Source: Paraburkholderia bannensis (GTDB taxonomy: Bacteria; Pseudomonadota; Gammaproteobacteria; Burkholderiales; Burkholderiaceae). From it: DNA of 64,000 nt. Both the position numbers and the translations under genes were made by a program. Every line of letters begins with the position of its first letter. Positions within the stretch are counted from its first letter, which is position 1. Below, piece after piece: positions 1-9,231 of this stretch. The stretch is from the NCBI RefSeq assembly GCF_014200455.1, contig NZ_JACHBW010000008.1:186001-250000 (forward strand), read 5' to 3'. The notes under the pieces were generated by a model, which saw only the letters and a program-made list of their open reading frames with translations, was not told where the DNA came from and ran no database searches.

Positions 1-23
1 CCGTCACGTAGAACGAATCACCG

Positions 24-1541
24 ATGTCACAGACCACTACCCTCCAGCCGCCGCTTGCGGCCTCGAACCTGCGCGAGTCCAACGAGACCGGCAAACTGCT
101 GTGGCTGCTGCCTTTGCACGCCATCGTCTGGACCCTCGCTGCGTGGCTTTCGCGCAGCAATCTCGATACGCCTGGCGACATGGTCGAGAACTACGTCTGG
201 GGGATCGAATGGCAAGCCGGCTACGCCAAGCATCCGCCGCTGTTCGCGTGGATCACGGCCGGCTGGTTCCGCGTGTTTCCGCACACGGACATCGCCTATT
301 TCGCGCTGTCGTCGCTCAACGCGATGGCGGGACTGTTCGGCATCGTCGCGCTGGCCGGGCGCTTCGTGCCGCGTCGTCTGGCGCTGCTCGCGGGCGTGGC
401 GATGGCGGTTTCGCCGCTCTACTCGAATCTCGCGATCAAGTTCAATGCGAATTCGGTGCTGCTTTCGATCTGGCCGTGGACGGCATACTTTTTCGTACGC
501 TACATGCAGAAGCGCGAAGCGCGCGCTGCGCTCGCACTGGGCGTATTGGCAGCGGCGGCGGTGCTGGGAAAATACTTCTCGGTGGTATTGCTGGCCGCGC
601 TGGTTTTCGCAACGCTTGCCCGCCCGGCATGGCGCGCGCGCCTGTTCGAGCGCCGCACGCTGCTGGTCGCACTGGCTTTCGCAGCCGCGCTCGCACCGCA
701 TGTGCACTGGCTCGTGGTCAATCATTTCCCGACCTTCGCTTACGCCGATAAACGCACGGGCGGCTCGATCGGCGCAGCGCTGGGACGCTTCGGCATCTAC
801 ACGCTTGCGCAGATCGGCTATCTCGCGTTGAGCTTCGTCGCCATGCTGCTGATGGTGCGCGAGCGGCGCGGCGAAGCGGCCAGGCTGATGGCCGCCAGCG
901 TGCTGAAGCCCTCGCTCAATCCGGACCTGTGGTGGCTCACGCTGGGTCCGCTATTCGCCGTCGGCCTGATCGCCTGCGCCGCGCGCACGCAGATGGCGTC
1001 GGTCTGGGGGATGGCGCAGTGGTTCGCCGTTGCGCCGCTGTGGCTCGCCGTGCTCTATCGCGCGGGTATCGCGCTGGTGCCGGCGCGTGCGGTGCGCATG
1101 CTGGGCGGCTACTGGCTCATCGTGCTCGCGGTCACGGCGACGATTGGCTATCTGGGCGCGCGCCACAACAGCGACGAAGCCGCCGAGCCGCGCGCGGAAC
1201 TCGCAGCGGCGGCGCAAGGCATGTGGAACCAGCGCTTCGGGCGCGATGTGCCGGCGGTGGCGGGGTCGGCGCATGAAGCGCAGTCGGTGGCGTTTTACAG
1301 CCGCGGGCAGACGCAGTACTGGAATATGGGCGAGCCACAAACGACGCCGTGGCTGCACCTCGCGGGCCTCGACCGGCGCGGCGCCCTGTTCGTCTGCCCT
1401 GTGGACGACGTGCGCTGCATCGTGCAGGCGCGCTGGATCAGCGGAGAACAGCCGCTGCCTGTTAGCGTGCACAAGCACGCGTGGGGACGCGAGCTTGCGG
1501 CGCGCGATTATGTGTTTTTTGTGGTGGCGCCGCAGAGTTGA
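24..1541 (+). CDS. GT39/ArnT-like membrane glycosyltransferase
   Basis: A 505-residue polytopic membrane protein of the PMT_2/GT39 type. Enzymes of this family move a sugar from a polyprenyl-phosphate donor to a lipid or protein acceptor on the periplasmic side of the inner membrane. After the first hydrophobic helix (about residues 24-42) comes the family-typical periplasmic loop with acidic residues D52 and E55 and the HPPL motif at 70-73. Many further hydrophobic helices follow to about residue 385, then a soluble periplasmic tail. The acceptor cannot be read from sequence. Only 23 bases precede the start, so its upstream partner genes lie outside the window. Family call firm, substrate unknown. 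Confidence 0.8.
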   Translation: MSQTTTLQPPLAASNLRESNETGKLLWLLPLHAIVWTLAAWLSRSNLDTPGDMVENYVWGIEWQAGYAKHPPLFAWITAGWFRVFPHTDIAYFALSSLNAMAGLFGIVALAGRFVPRRLALLAGVAMAVSPLYSNLAIKFNANSVLLSIWPWTAYFFVRYMQKREARAALALGVLAAAAVLGKYFSVVLLAALVFATLARPAWRARLFERRTLLVALAFAAALAPHVHWLVVNHFPTFAYADKRTGGSIGAALGRFGIYTLAQIGYLALSFVAMLLMVRERRGEAARLMAASVLKPSLNPDLWWLTLGPLFAVGLIACAARTQMASVWGMAQWFAVAPLWLAVLYRAGIALVPARAVRMLGGYWLIVLAVTATIGYLGARHNSDEAAEPRAELAAAAQGMWNQRFGRDVPAVAGSAHEAQSVAFYSRGQTQYWNMGEPQTTPWLHLAGLDRRGALFVCPVDDVRCIVQARWISGEQPLPVSVHKHAWGRELAARDYVFFVVAPQS

Positions 1542-1548
1542 TGGGTGA

Positions 1549-1588
1549 GGCCGTTCGGGATAGGGGTTCCGGGCGGCTTTTTGTTTTT
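1549..1588 (+). terminator. Rho-independent terminator after the glycosyltransferase
   Basis: A GCCG stem (1550-1553) pairs with CGGC (1574-1577) around an inner, imperfectly pairing TTCGGGA/TTCCGGG segment. It is followed directly by TTTTTGTTTTT. It lies 8 bases after the stop codon. Confidence 0.6.
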
Positions 1589-1775
1589 GTGGGCGGTCTC
1601 CCACGCATGCGCAGCGTGACCCACGTCACCAGCGCCGCAACGCACGGCCTTTGCGGCTAGCTCGCGCGCTTGAGTTGAAAACGCAGTGCTTTCCATCGCG
1701 TCAGTCATGGGGGCGACACGAAATCATGTGGATCTCAGTGCCGTGGAATTCCCTGAAACCCCGCCCCATTGATTT

Positions 1776-1794
1776 TTAGAAACGATCGGTCTAA
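1776..1794. promoter_or_regulatory. Candidate TetR operator
   Basis: An interrupted palindrome with outer arms TTAGA and TCTAA and a central CGATCG lies 11 bases before the TetR start codon. Half-sites of the TAGA..TCTA kind are usual for TetR repressors next to oxidoreductase genes, so autoregulation is the simplest reading. The inner bases are not perfectly symmetric. Confidence 0.45.
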
Positions 1795-1804
1795 TATCGC
1801 TGCG

Positions 1805-2455
1805 ATGGACACGATCTCCACCTCGAAGCCGCGTCGCGGCCGTCCGCCCAAAGATCCGCGCGCGCATGGCGATACGCGCGAAACGCTGATCCGCGCCGGT
1901 CTGGAATTGCTGACAAGCCAGGGTTTCGCCGCCACGGGTCTCGACAGCGTGCTCAAGCTTGCCGGCATCCCCAAGGGCTCCTTCTATCACTACTTCGACA
2001 GCAAGGAAGCCTTCGGCCGGGCGCTGATGGACGCCTACGACGCCTATTTCTGCGCGATGCTCGACCGCTGGCTGCTGGATGACACGCGGCCCGCGCTGGA
2101 GCGCCTGGCCGCTTTCGTCGACAACGCCAAAACCGGCATGGCGCGCTACGACTACACACGCGGCTGCCTCGTCGGCAATCTGGGACTGGAAGTGGGCGTC
2201 CTGCCCGATGACTACCGCATACGGCTCGAAGACGCGCTACAAGGTTGGCAGACACGCGTACGCGCCTGTCTTGGCGAAGCGCAGCAAGAAGGCCGCATCG
2301 CGCAGAACGCCGATCTCGACGCGCTGGCCGCGTTTTTCTGGATCGGCTGGGAAGGCGCGGTGTTGCGCGCGCGTGTCGTTCGCGACGCCGCGCCCTTGCA
2401 GACCTTCTTCCAGGGATTCGTCGCCGGGCTCGGCTCTGCAGCATCGGCGCAATAG
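1805..2455 (+). CDS. TetR/AcrR family regulator
   Basis: A 216-residue TetR-type repressor. A basic N-terminal arm (RRGRPPK, an AT-hook-like stretch) precedes the helix-turn-helix at about residues 25-70, with the typical GSFYHYFDSKEAF recognition segment. The rest is the helical ligand-binding and dimerisation domain. I take ATG 1805 as the start because the in-frame TTG at 1769 would place the candidate operator inside the gene. It lies 52 bases upstream of the AcuI-like reductase on the same strand. It probably controls both genes, resembling the AcuR-acuI pairing, although the inducer is not known here. Confidence 0.85.
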   Translation: MDTISTSKPRRGRPPKDPRAHGDTRETLIRAGLELLTSQGFAATGLDSVLKLAGIPKGSFYHYFDSKEAFGRALMDAYDAYFCAMLDRWLLDDTRPALERLAAFVDNAKTGMARYDYTRGCLVGNLGLEVGVLPDDYRIRLEDALQGWQTRVRACLGEAQQEGRIAQNADLDALAAFFWIGWEGAVLRARVVRDAAPLQTFFQGFVAGLGSAASAQ

Positions 2456-2507
2456 ATCACCCAAAACCCCACACACTCATCGTCGCATCAACAGCGAGGC
2501 AATCATC

Positions 2508-3491
2508 ATGTTCAAAGGCATTCTGATCGAAAAGGAATCCGAAACATATTCGGCCCGTGTCGGCAATATCGACGAAGCGCGTCTGCCTGATGGCGATGTG
2601 CTAGTCGATGTGCAATACAGCACGCTGAACTATAAGGATGGTCTCGCGATTACGGGCAAAGGCCCCGTGGTACGCAGCTTTCCGATGGTGCCGGGCATCG
2701 ATTTCGCGGGCACGGTCGCGCAAAGCGCCGATCCGCGTTATGCCGTGGGCGATGCGGTCGTGCTCAACGGCTGGGGTGTCGGCGAGCAGCACTGGGGCGG
2801 CCTGGCGCAAAAGGCGCGTGTGCGCGCAGACTGGCTCATCCCGTTGCCGAAGGGTTTGACGGCGCGGCAGACGATGGCCATCGGCACGGCAGGTTACACG
2901 GCGATGCTCTGCATTCTCGCGCTGGAGCGCCATGGCATCGGCGCGAGTCATGGTGACGTGCTGGTGACGGGCGCAAGCGGCGGCGTCGGCAGTTTTGCGA
3001 TTACGCTGCTCGCGCGGCGCGGCTATCGCGTGGTGGCGTCGACAGGCAAGCTGCAGGAATCCGCCTGGCTGCAGGAGCTGGGCGCTGCCGAGGTGATCGA
3101 CCGCGCCACGCTCGGCACGCCCGGCAAGCCCTTGCAGAAGGAGCGCTGGGCGGCGGCCATCGATTCGATCGGCTCTCATACGCTCGCCAACGTGTGCGCC
3201 AGCCTGCGCGCGGACGGCGCCGTTGCCGCCTGCGGCCTCGCCCAGGGCATGGATTTTCCGGCCACCGTCGCGCCTTTCATCCTGCGCGGCGTGAGCCTGC
3301 TGGGCATCAACAGCGTGACGCGCCCGTTCGCGGAACGTCAGCAGGCGTGGCGAGCGCTGGCCGATACGCTGGAGCTGGCCACGCTCGACACCATCACGAC
3401 GGAAATCGGCCTGGAAGCGGCGATTCCTGCCGCGCACGAACTGCTGGAAGGCCGTGTGCGCGGGCGCATTGTCGTCGATGTCAATCGCTGA
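2508..3491 (+). CDS. acuI: AcuI/YhdH-like NADPH-dependent acrylyl-CoA reductase
   Basis: A 327-residue zinc-independent medium-chain dehydrogenase, close to the roughly 325 residues usual for YhdH/AcuI. These enzymes reduce acrylyl-CoA to propionyl-CoA with NADPH and so detoxify acrylate. The N-terminal catalytic domain contains the family segment STLNYKDGLAITGKGP (residues 38-53), and the NADPH-binding Rossmann motif VTGASGGVGS lies at 153-162. The ATG at 2508 begins the conserved MFKG N-terminus. The preceding TetR gene suggests substrate-induced expression. A broader quinone-oxidoreductase-type substrate cannot be excluded. Confidence 0.78.
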   Translation: MFKGILIEKESETYSARVGNIDEARLPDGDVLVDVQYSTLNYKDGLAITGKGPVVRSFPMVPGIDFAGTVAQSADPRYAVGDAVVLNGWGVGEQHWGGLAQKARVRADWLIPLPKGLTARQTMAIGTAGYTAMLCILALERHGIGASHGDVLVTGASGGVGSFAITLLARRGYRVVASTGKLQESAWLQELGAAEVIDRATLGTPGKPLQKERWAAAIDSIGSHTLANVCASLRADGAVAACGLAQGMDFPATVAPFILRGVSLLGINSVTRPFAERQQAWRALADTLELATLDTITTEIGLEAAIPAAHELLEGRVRGRIVVDVNR

Positions 3492-3621
3492 GCGCGGCTT
3501 TATCGCGTATTCGCGTACGTCGGTGTCTGAAATTCGCCTCGGCCCGTTTTTTGAAAAAACACCGGAACGGGAATTTCAGCTACATTGCCAAGGCGTCGAC
3601 TCCAGCACAGCACTTTTTTGC

Positions 3622-4647
3622 ATGAACTCACGCGTCCCTTCGCTCGATGTGCTCGCCCGGCCGGCGCGCGACATCGTCCATAGCCGCTTCAGCGTGGCGG
3701 GTGAAGCACCGCAACGGCGGCTGCTCGCCTGGCGGGACCGGGTCGGGCATATGGTCGACGTACTGCCCTCGCGCGCCGATCTGGAACGGCCGTTTCAGGC
3801 TGCGATCGACCGCTTTCAGGTGGGCGATCTGGTAATGACCGATTGCCGCTCGGATGCGATGCTGCTCGACCGCTCGCTGGCCCGCATCTCGACGGACCGG
3901 GTGCGCGACTTCGTTTTTCAGGTGTTCATGGAAGGTAGCGCCGACAACGTTCGCGTGCGCGCCACGTCGCCGGCAGCCCGCGACGGCTCCGAAGCACGCG
4001 CCCGTATCCTCGCGCTGGATATGAATCAGCCCTTTCGCATGCAACGGCAGGCATGCCGGCTGATCTCGTTTTTCGTGCCGGCCACGCTGGTGCAGGAAGT
4101 TTTCCCCGATCCAGAGGCCATCCACGGGCGCACGCTCGATGGTTCGCTGCCGCTCGAACAGCTGATACTCGACCACGTTGCGACGCTCGGCCAGACCATC
4201 GGCTCGATGAACGCACTGGAAGCCGACGAGGCGATCCGCGCGGCAGGAAGGCTGACGGTTGCCGCCTTCGGACGCCAGGCGCGCTTGAGCGGCGATGCGC
4301 GCGCAGCGGCGCGGGCGGCCATGTTCGGCCAGATCCGGCGCTATATTCAGGCGCATCTGACCGACGATGAACTATCCCCTGAAAGCGTGCTGGCCGCCTT
4401 CGAATTCCCGCGTCCGACGCTTTATCGGCTGTTCCAGCACGAGGGCGGCGTGAATGCCTATATCCGCCAGCAACGCCTGCGCCGTGCCGCCGACGACCTG
4501 ATCCGGCATCCGCATCTTGCTGTCGTCGAAATCGCTTACGGGCTGGGCTTCAAAAGCGCATCCGATTTCACACGCGCGTTCCGGCGCGCCTTCGATATGG
4601 CGCCGCTGGATTACCGGGCGCTGGTGGGCCGGAGAATGGCGGCCTAG
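3622..4647 (+). CDS. AraC family transcriptional regulator
   Basis: A 341-residue regulator with an N-terminal AraC-binding-like sensor domain (about residues 20-210) and a C-terminal double helix-turn-helix (about 235-335). The latter includes the AraC signature region EIAYGLGFKSASDFTRAFRR followed by a family-typical PLDYR end. Its stop codon overlaps the stop of the convergent transporter gene by three bases (CTAG at 4644-4647). The effector is unknown. It may regulate the neighbouring transporter, but convergent orientation gives no direct support for that. Confidence 0.85.
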   Translation: MNSRVPSLDVLARPARDIVHSRFSVAGEAPQRRLLAWRDRVGHMVDVLPSRADLERPFQAAIDRFQVGDLVMTDCRSDAMLLDRSLARISTDRVRDFVFQVFMEGSADNVRVRATSPAARDGSEARARILALDMNQPFRMQRQACRLISFFVPATLVQEVFPDPEAIHGRTLDGSLPLEQLILDHVATLGQTIGSMNALEADEAIRAAGRLTVAAFGRQARLSGDARAAARAAMFGQIRRYIQAHLTDDELSPESVLAAFEFPRPTLYRLFQHEGGVNAYIRQQRLRRAADDLIRHPHLAVVEIAYGLGFKSASDFTRAFRRAFDMAPLDYRALVGRRMAA

Positions 4648-5966
4648 CTGCCGCGTCGCTCCCTGAACAGCACGATCGCGCAGAAACTGGTCGCGCACGC
4701 GGGCGCCACATACCAGGCCGCCGAGAGCGGATCGCCGGTCCATTTGATCAAGCCCGTCACGATGAACTGGGCGGTCCCGCCGAACAGTGCGACGTTGAAC
4801 GCCTGTGCGACCGCCATGCCGCTCGCCCGCACCCGCGCGGGCAAGGCCTCCAGCACCAGCAGCGCGATCGCGACCGCGCTGAACGCCATCGTCAAGCTCA
4901 CGAGCGCCGCGCCGGCGATGATCGGCAGCGCATGGGTAGCGCGGGTCGCCAGCACAAAGGCCGGCAAAACCAGCAGCGTCGTGCAGCCCGACGCCACCAG
5001 CGCAACCGGCTTGCGGCGCGGCAGCTGGTCGAGCAGACGCCCCGCCAGCGGCGGAATCACCATCAACAGAAACGCCGACGAGGCCGATGCCAGATAGCCC
5101 GTCAGCGCAGGCAGATGCATCACGCGCATCGCGTAGCTCGGCATGAAATAGACGATCGAATAGACCGGGATGGTCTGCCCCATCATCATCAGCATCCCCA
5201 GCACGATTGTGTTGCCGTGGTCGCGGAACAATTCGCGCAGCGGCATGCCGGCATCTTGCGCCGCTCGCTGCGGCATCGGCACATCGCGAAGCCGCCGCCG
5301 CACATAGAGGCCAAGCGGCGCGATCAACAGGCCCACCACAAACGGAATACGCCAGCCCCACGACGCCAACGCAACTGGCGGCAGCGTATGGATAATCAGG
5401 ATTCCCAGGCTTGCGCCCAGCAGCGCGGCCGCGCCCTGGCTCGCGGGCTGCCAGCTCACGCGGGAGCCGCGGCGCGCAGCCGGGCCGGCCTCCAGCACAA
5501 AAGCCGAAGCCACGCCGATATCGCCGCCCACCGCAAAGCCTTGCAACGATCTCGCCACGATGATCACGAACGGCGCAAGCACGCCAATACTGGCATACGG
5601 CGGACAGAGCGCCAGCGCCGCCGTGCCCAGCGCCATCAACCAGGTGGTGCGCGTGAGCGCCGCGCGGCGGCCCTTGCGGTCGGCGTAGGCGCCGATCATC
5701 ATCGCGCCGACCGGCCGCATCAAAAAGCCCACCCCAAAGGTGCCGACGCCCCAGAGCAGCGAAATCAGCGGATCACCCGCCGGAAAAAACTGATCGCCGA
5801 TCATCACCGCGAAGAATCCGAAGACGGTGAAATCGAACATTTCCAGAGCCGTCACCAGCGATGACGCGACCACGGTTTTAATCAATTCGCGGCGCTCGTT
5901 CAGGTTGTTGCCATCCTGCTGATTGCCCGCAGGTTGTTCGCGCGGCGAGGAAAGTGGCGTGAGCAT
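4644..5966 (-). CDS. MFS transporter, metabolite:H+ symporter (MHS) type
   Basis: A 440-residue major facilitator protein with about 12 membrane helices. It shows the MHS-type start ALEMFDFTVFGFFA and the loop 2-3 motif GAYADRKGRRAALT typical of proton symporters for organic acids, betaine or proline. The ATG at 5966 is preferred. An upstream in-frame start at 6029 would add 21 residues unlike a transporter N-terminus. It is convergent with the AraC gene. Substrate unknown. Confidence 0.82.
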   Translation of the reverse strand: MLTPLSSPREQPAGNQQDGNNLNERRELIKTVVASSLVTALEMFDFTVFGFFAVMIGDQFFPAGDPLISLLWGVGTFGVGFLMRPVGAMMIGAYADRKGRRAALTRTTWLMALGTAALALCPPYASIGVLAPFVIIVARSLQGFAVGGDIGVASAFVLEAGPAARRGSRVSWQPASQGAAALLGASLGILIIHTLPPVALASWGWRIPFVVGLLIAPLGLYVRRRLRDVPMPQRAAQDAGMPLRELFRDHGNTIVLGMLMMMGQTIPVYSIVYFMPSYAMRVMHLPALTGYLASASSAFLLMVIPPLAGRLLDQLPRRKPVALVASGCTTLLVLPAFVLATRATHALPIIAGAALVSLTMAFSAVAIALLVLEALPARVRASGMAVAQAFNVALFGGTAQFIVTGLIKWTGDPLSAAWYVAPACATSFCAIVLFRERRGS

Positions 5967-6028
5967 GCTTTTCAGAAATACCGGTGATTCAGCGGTCGCG
6001 TCGGACCGCGCAGCGTTGCACGATACCA

Positions 6029-6196
6029 CGCGTGCCGCCGCTGGAAGAACCCGCTGTTCGAGGCGATCATCATCGCGGCCCGCTGAGCGAAGCCGATATT
6101 CAGGATCTCGCCTCGTTCAAGAAGACGCTGAACGACGGATTGTCGGCAACTTCGGGCCCCGCAGCGCTGCACGAGGCGCATTTGACTCGCAGCTAA
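6029..6196 (+). pseudogene. Remnant of a cytochrome c peroxidase-like C-terminus
   Basis: A short open stretch encodes GPLSEADIQDLASFKKTLND before a stop codon. This closely resembles the end of di-haem cytochrome c peroxidase and MauG-like proteins (pattern PLS..E..DLxxFLxTL). No haem-binding CxxCH and no plausible start lie upstream, where the MFS gene begins on the other strand. I read it as the surviving 3' end of a deleted gene. The call rests on about 25 residues, so certainty is modest. Confidence 0.35.
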
Positions 6197-6200
6197 AAGC

Positions 6201-6235
6201 AAAAACGCGCGGCTCACCCACGCCGCGCGTCTTTT
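6201..6235. terminator. Bidirectional intrinsic terminator
   Basis: A perfect 9-bp stem ACGCGCGGC (6205-6213) / GCCGCGCGT (6222-6230) with an 8-base loop is flanked by AAAAA on the left and CTTTT on the right. It can therefore end transcription of the KfrA-like gene arriving on the minus strand and of anything arriving from the left. Confidence 0.8.
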
Positions 6236-6278
6236 GCGTATCCGGTCTTCAACGCACCCGTTCAGCCCGGAACCCCCA

Positions 6279-7754
6279 TCAAGCCGATGCGGTTTCCGTG
6301 CTCAGCTTCGTCACCGCGCCGGTGGCGATATCGTAGTGATAGCCCTGCTGAGCAAGCTGCGCGCTCATGGTTTCGACGATCACGCGCTGCTGCGATTCCT
6401 TGCGCAGCAGTTCGTTTTCCGGGTTCAGCTCGGCGAGTTCCGCAGCCAGGCGGCGGCTCAGCGACGCTTCGCCCACGCCGCGTGCATGCACGAGCATCAT
6501 CTGCTCGTTGGCCTGCACCAGTTGCTGCTTCAGGCCGTTCGCGTAGTCGGACCACTTCTTCAGATTGTCGTGCGCTTCGGCGAGCGCGGCGGCATGCGTC
6601 TGCGCTTCCAGCGCGAGCTGCGCCTTGAGCGCTTCGAGCGCTTCTTCGTCGACGTGAATCGCTGCGGACTGCTCTTCGCTTTGCTTCGTCTGGCTCGCGG
6701 CCACGCTCTGGGCGAGTTCGGCGGCGTGCTCCTGCACTTGCGTCAGGCTGGCCGAGAGGCGGGCGATTTCGTTCGCGCCGGCGTCGCGCTCGTCGGCGAG
6801 AGCCGCCAACTGCGCCTGCACGTTGCGCAGTTCGGATGCAGCGGCGTCACGCGCAGCCTTCGCGCCGTTCACTTCTTCGCGCTGCGCTGCGTGTGCTTCC
6901 TGCTCGGCCTGCAGTGCGGCGCGGATGGCTTCCACTTCGCTTTCAAGGCGGGCAACGGCTTCCGAATGCGCGGCTTCCAGTTCGGCGCGTTGCGCTTCGT
7001 GATCGACGCTCTCGACGCCCTCGACCGCTTCGACAGCTTCAATCGGCTCAACCGCCTCAACCGCCTCAACCCCTTCAATTGCCTCGACGGCTGCGGGCTC
7101 TTGCGCCACCGTCTCTTCCTGCGAGACCTGCGGTGCGGCCGCAATATTCGCTTCGGCTGCCGCGCGCGCTTCACGTTCGGCGCTCAGTTCGGCCATCGCC
7201 GTTTCCAGCTCGGCTTCGAGTGCCGCGACGCGATCGGCGAGTTCCTGCACGCGCTTTTCGGCGGCGTCGGTGCGCTGCACCGCGAGGGCAATGTCCTCTT
7301 CCAGACCGGCCACCACGTCGACCTTGGCCTCGTAGGCGGTCGTCACGCGGTCCAGCTGACCTTGCAGCGTGTCCAGTTCCTGCACCGTATTCTGCAGTTC
7401 CGCGAGCGCGTCGTCGCGTTCGCTCGATGCGTCGTCCACGCGCTGGCGCATGACGCTCAGGCGGCGAGCCACGGCGCGCTCGGCTTCGTCCTGCGCCGAG
7501 GTCCACAGGCGGTCGAGCGCGTCGCGCATCGTATCGGTCACGGTTTCGGGCAGAGGGGGACGCTCGACGACCTGCGGCGGGCGCGGTGCGCGCGCTTCGC
7601 GCCATTTGCGCAGCGATGCGGCGACCGACACGACCGACCCGGTATGCACTTCCGACCAGATGGCCACGGGCGACACCGGCTGGCCTTCCTCGGCCATGCG
7701 GTCCGCGATTTCAGCAACGAGTTCATCGGTGATCGCAATGTTGTTGCTAGACAT
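6279..7754 (-). CDS. KfrA-like DNA-binding coiled-coil protein
   Basis: A 491-residue protein with an N-terminal KfrA_N-type domain (about residues 1-110; TDELVAEIADRMAEEGQPVS followed by an xxWR helix) and then a very long, Ala/Glu-rich heptad region predicted to be coiled coil to about residue 450. KfrA proteins of plasmids bind DNA near their own promoter and help plasmid stability; chromosomal homologues are common in Burkholderiaceae and their role is less clear. Residues about 220-250 are a valine/glutamate/alanine repeat (units such as VEAVE and IEAVE) that interrupts the heptads. It may autoregulate through the upstream palindrome at 7839-7851. Confidence 0.75.
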   Translation of the reverse strand: MSSNNIAITDELVAEIADRMAEEGQPVSPVAIWSEVHTGSVVSVAASLRKWREARAPRPPQVVERPPLPETVTDTMRDALDRLWTSAQDEAERAVARRLSVMRQRVDDASSERDDALAELQNTVQELDTLQGQLDRVTTAYEAKVDVVAGLEEDIALAVQRTDAAEKRVQELADRVAALEAELETAMAELSAEREARAAAEANIAAAPQVSQEETVAQEPAAVEAIEGVEAVEAVEPIEAVEAVEGVESVDHEAQRAELEAAHSEAVARLESEVEAIRAALQAEQEAHAAQREEVNGAKAARDAAASELRNVQAQLAALADERDAGANEIARLSASLTQVQEHAAELAQSVAASQTKQSEEQSAAIHVDEEALEALKAQLALEAQTHAAALAEAHDNLKKWSDYANGLKQQLVQANEQMMLVHARGVGEASLSRRLAAELAELNPENELLRKESQQRVIVETMSAQLAQQGYHYDIATGAVTKLSTETASA

Positions 7755-8093
7755 ATCCGCCTCAATAACGCGTAAGTAGGGTGACGAAGACCTTTCGTCG
7801 ATCAGTGGTTGGAGCGAGCGCAGTGTGACCGCGCAATACGACAGATTGTCGGGGAAGCGCGTTGCGCTTGATCGACCGAAAAGCCGGGTTTACAGGGAGC
7901 TATTCGCGAGATGGGCGCAAGTTTGAAACCGGATGCAGCCGCTGCCGGAGCCGCTGCCGCCGATACGCTCTATATCAGGGTCACATCTTGTTTCGAGGCA
8001 ACCCATACCCCCCGTTTTCCCCGTTTTCCCTGTTCTCCCGATCCCCGCCAGCCTGATAGACCCGGAATTCTAGCGTCCGCGCCACCCTTTGCG
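7755..8093. promoter_or_regulatory. KfrA upstream region with palindrome and tandem 9-mers
   Basis: No gene is seen. The stretch holds a perfect small inverted repeat CGACA-GAT-TGTCG (7839-7851), a candidate operator for the KfrA-like protein. It also holds about three tandem copies of a 9-mer of the form CCGTTTTCC near 8009-8038. No clear sigma-70 promoter could be chosen. Confidence 0.35.
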
Positions 8094-9191
8094 TCACTCT
8101 TCAAGCCGCTTGCGCACGTCGGCCAGCGCTGCCAAGGTTTCCTGATGCAGCGTGCGCACCAGCTCGGCGGCGGGCAAGGCGCGCGCAAGCGGCGCGGCCT
8201 GCCCGGCCCATTGCGCGCCATAGCCGAACTCGCCATGCGCCTTCGCGGCCGCGTGCAGCGCCTTGCCCGCATCGTAGGCAACCGGATACGCCGGCACCGC
8301 GGGCTTGTCCGCCGCCTCGCCCAGTTCGGTGAAGCGGTTCACGAGGCTGCGCGCCGGGCGCCCCGAAATCGCCGAGGTGAACGTGGTCTCGCGCGCCCCC
8401 TCGCCCAGCAGCGCGCGGCGGTAGCCGTCGTCGATCGCGGTTTCCGTGCTGGCGACGAAGGCGGTGCCCAACTGGGCGGCCTGCGCGCCCAGCGCGAGCG
8501 CCGCTGCGATGCCCGCGCCGTCCATGATGCCGCCCGCCGCGATCACCGGTAAGTCGAATTGGGTCGCCAGCAGCCGCGTGAGCGCGAAGGTGCCGAGCAG
8601 CGGGTCGCGCGCGTCGGGGTCGAACACCCCGCGATGGCCGCCGCCCTCGATGCCCTGCGCGACCAGCACGTCCACGCCCGCCGCCACGGCCTGCGCCGCT
8701 TCGTCCACGTTGGTGGCGGTCGAGAACAGCAGAATGCCCGCCGCCCGCAGCGCCTCGATGGCCGCTTGCGGCGGCAGTCCGAAATGGAAGCTCACGACCG
8801 CCGGGCGCTCCTCGATCAGCATGGCCAGCATCGCGGCATCTTCCACGAAGCTCACGTAAATCTCCTTGAGCGACCCGGGCGGCTGCGCGCCGAACTGCGC
8901 GAAACGCGGCGCGAGCCATTCGGTCCAGTGGCGGTCGATCTCGGCATCGAGACGCGCGGGCCGGTGGCAGAACACATTGACGTTGAAGGGACGCGCCGTC
9001 AGCGCGCGGGTTTCGCGTAGCGTCTTGCGCGCGGTTTCCACGTTCATTGCGCCGATGCCCAGCGACCCAAGGCCGCCTTCATTCGAGACCGCCGCGGCCA
9101 GTGCGGGCGTGCTTACGCCTGCCATCGGCGCCTGCACGATCGGCAGGGTCATCTGGAGCTTGTCGAGCAGGCGGATACGGGATGCGTTCAT
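8094..9191 (-). CDS. Nitronate monooxygenase (2-nitropropane dioxygenase family)
   Basis: A 365-residue FMN-dependent TIM-barrel enzyme that oxidises alkyl nitronates such as propionate 3-nitronate. Visible family features are the N-terminal PIVQAPMAG segment, the GGLGSLGIG loop, the [11 protein letters not shown] motif carrying the probable catalytic histidine, and the phosphate-binding IAAGGI...[15 protein letters not shown] region. It starts 40 bases after the stop of the LysR gene on the same strand. The two may be co-transcribed, with the regulator controlling its own operon. Family call strong; the physiological nitro compound is unknown. Confidence 0.88.
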   Translation of the reverse strand: MNASRIRLLDKLQMTLPIVQAPMAGVSTPALAAAVSNEGGLGSLGIGAMNVETARKTLRETRALTARPFNVNVFCHRPARLDAEIDRHWTEWLAPRFAQFGAQPPGSLKEIYVSFVEDAAMLAMLIEERPAVVSFHFGLPPQAAIEALRAAGILLFSTATNVDEAAQAVAAGVDVLVAQGIEGGGHRGVFDPDARDPLLGTFALTRLLATQFDLPVIAAGGIMDGAGIAAALALGAQAAQLGTAFVASTETAIDDGYRRALLGEGARETTFTSAISGRPARSLVNRFTELGEAADKPAVPAYPVAYDAGKALHAAAKAHGEFGYGAQWAGQAAPLARALPAAELVRTLHQETLAALADVRKRLEE

Positions 9192-9231
9192 GGAAACACC
9201 TCAATGGAGTGGGCGCGCAACGGCCGGGATG

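Noticed and set aside
1769..1804. TTG 1769 as start of the TetR gene
   Set aside because: It would put the candidate operator within the coding region and adds an unrelated N-terminus before the usual basic arm.
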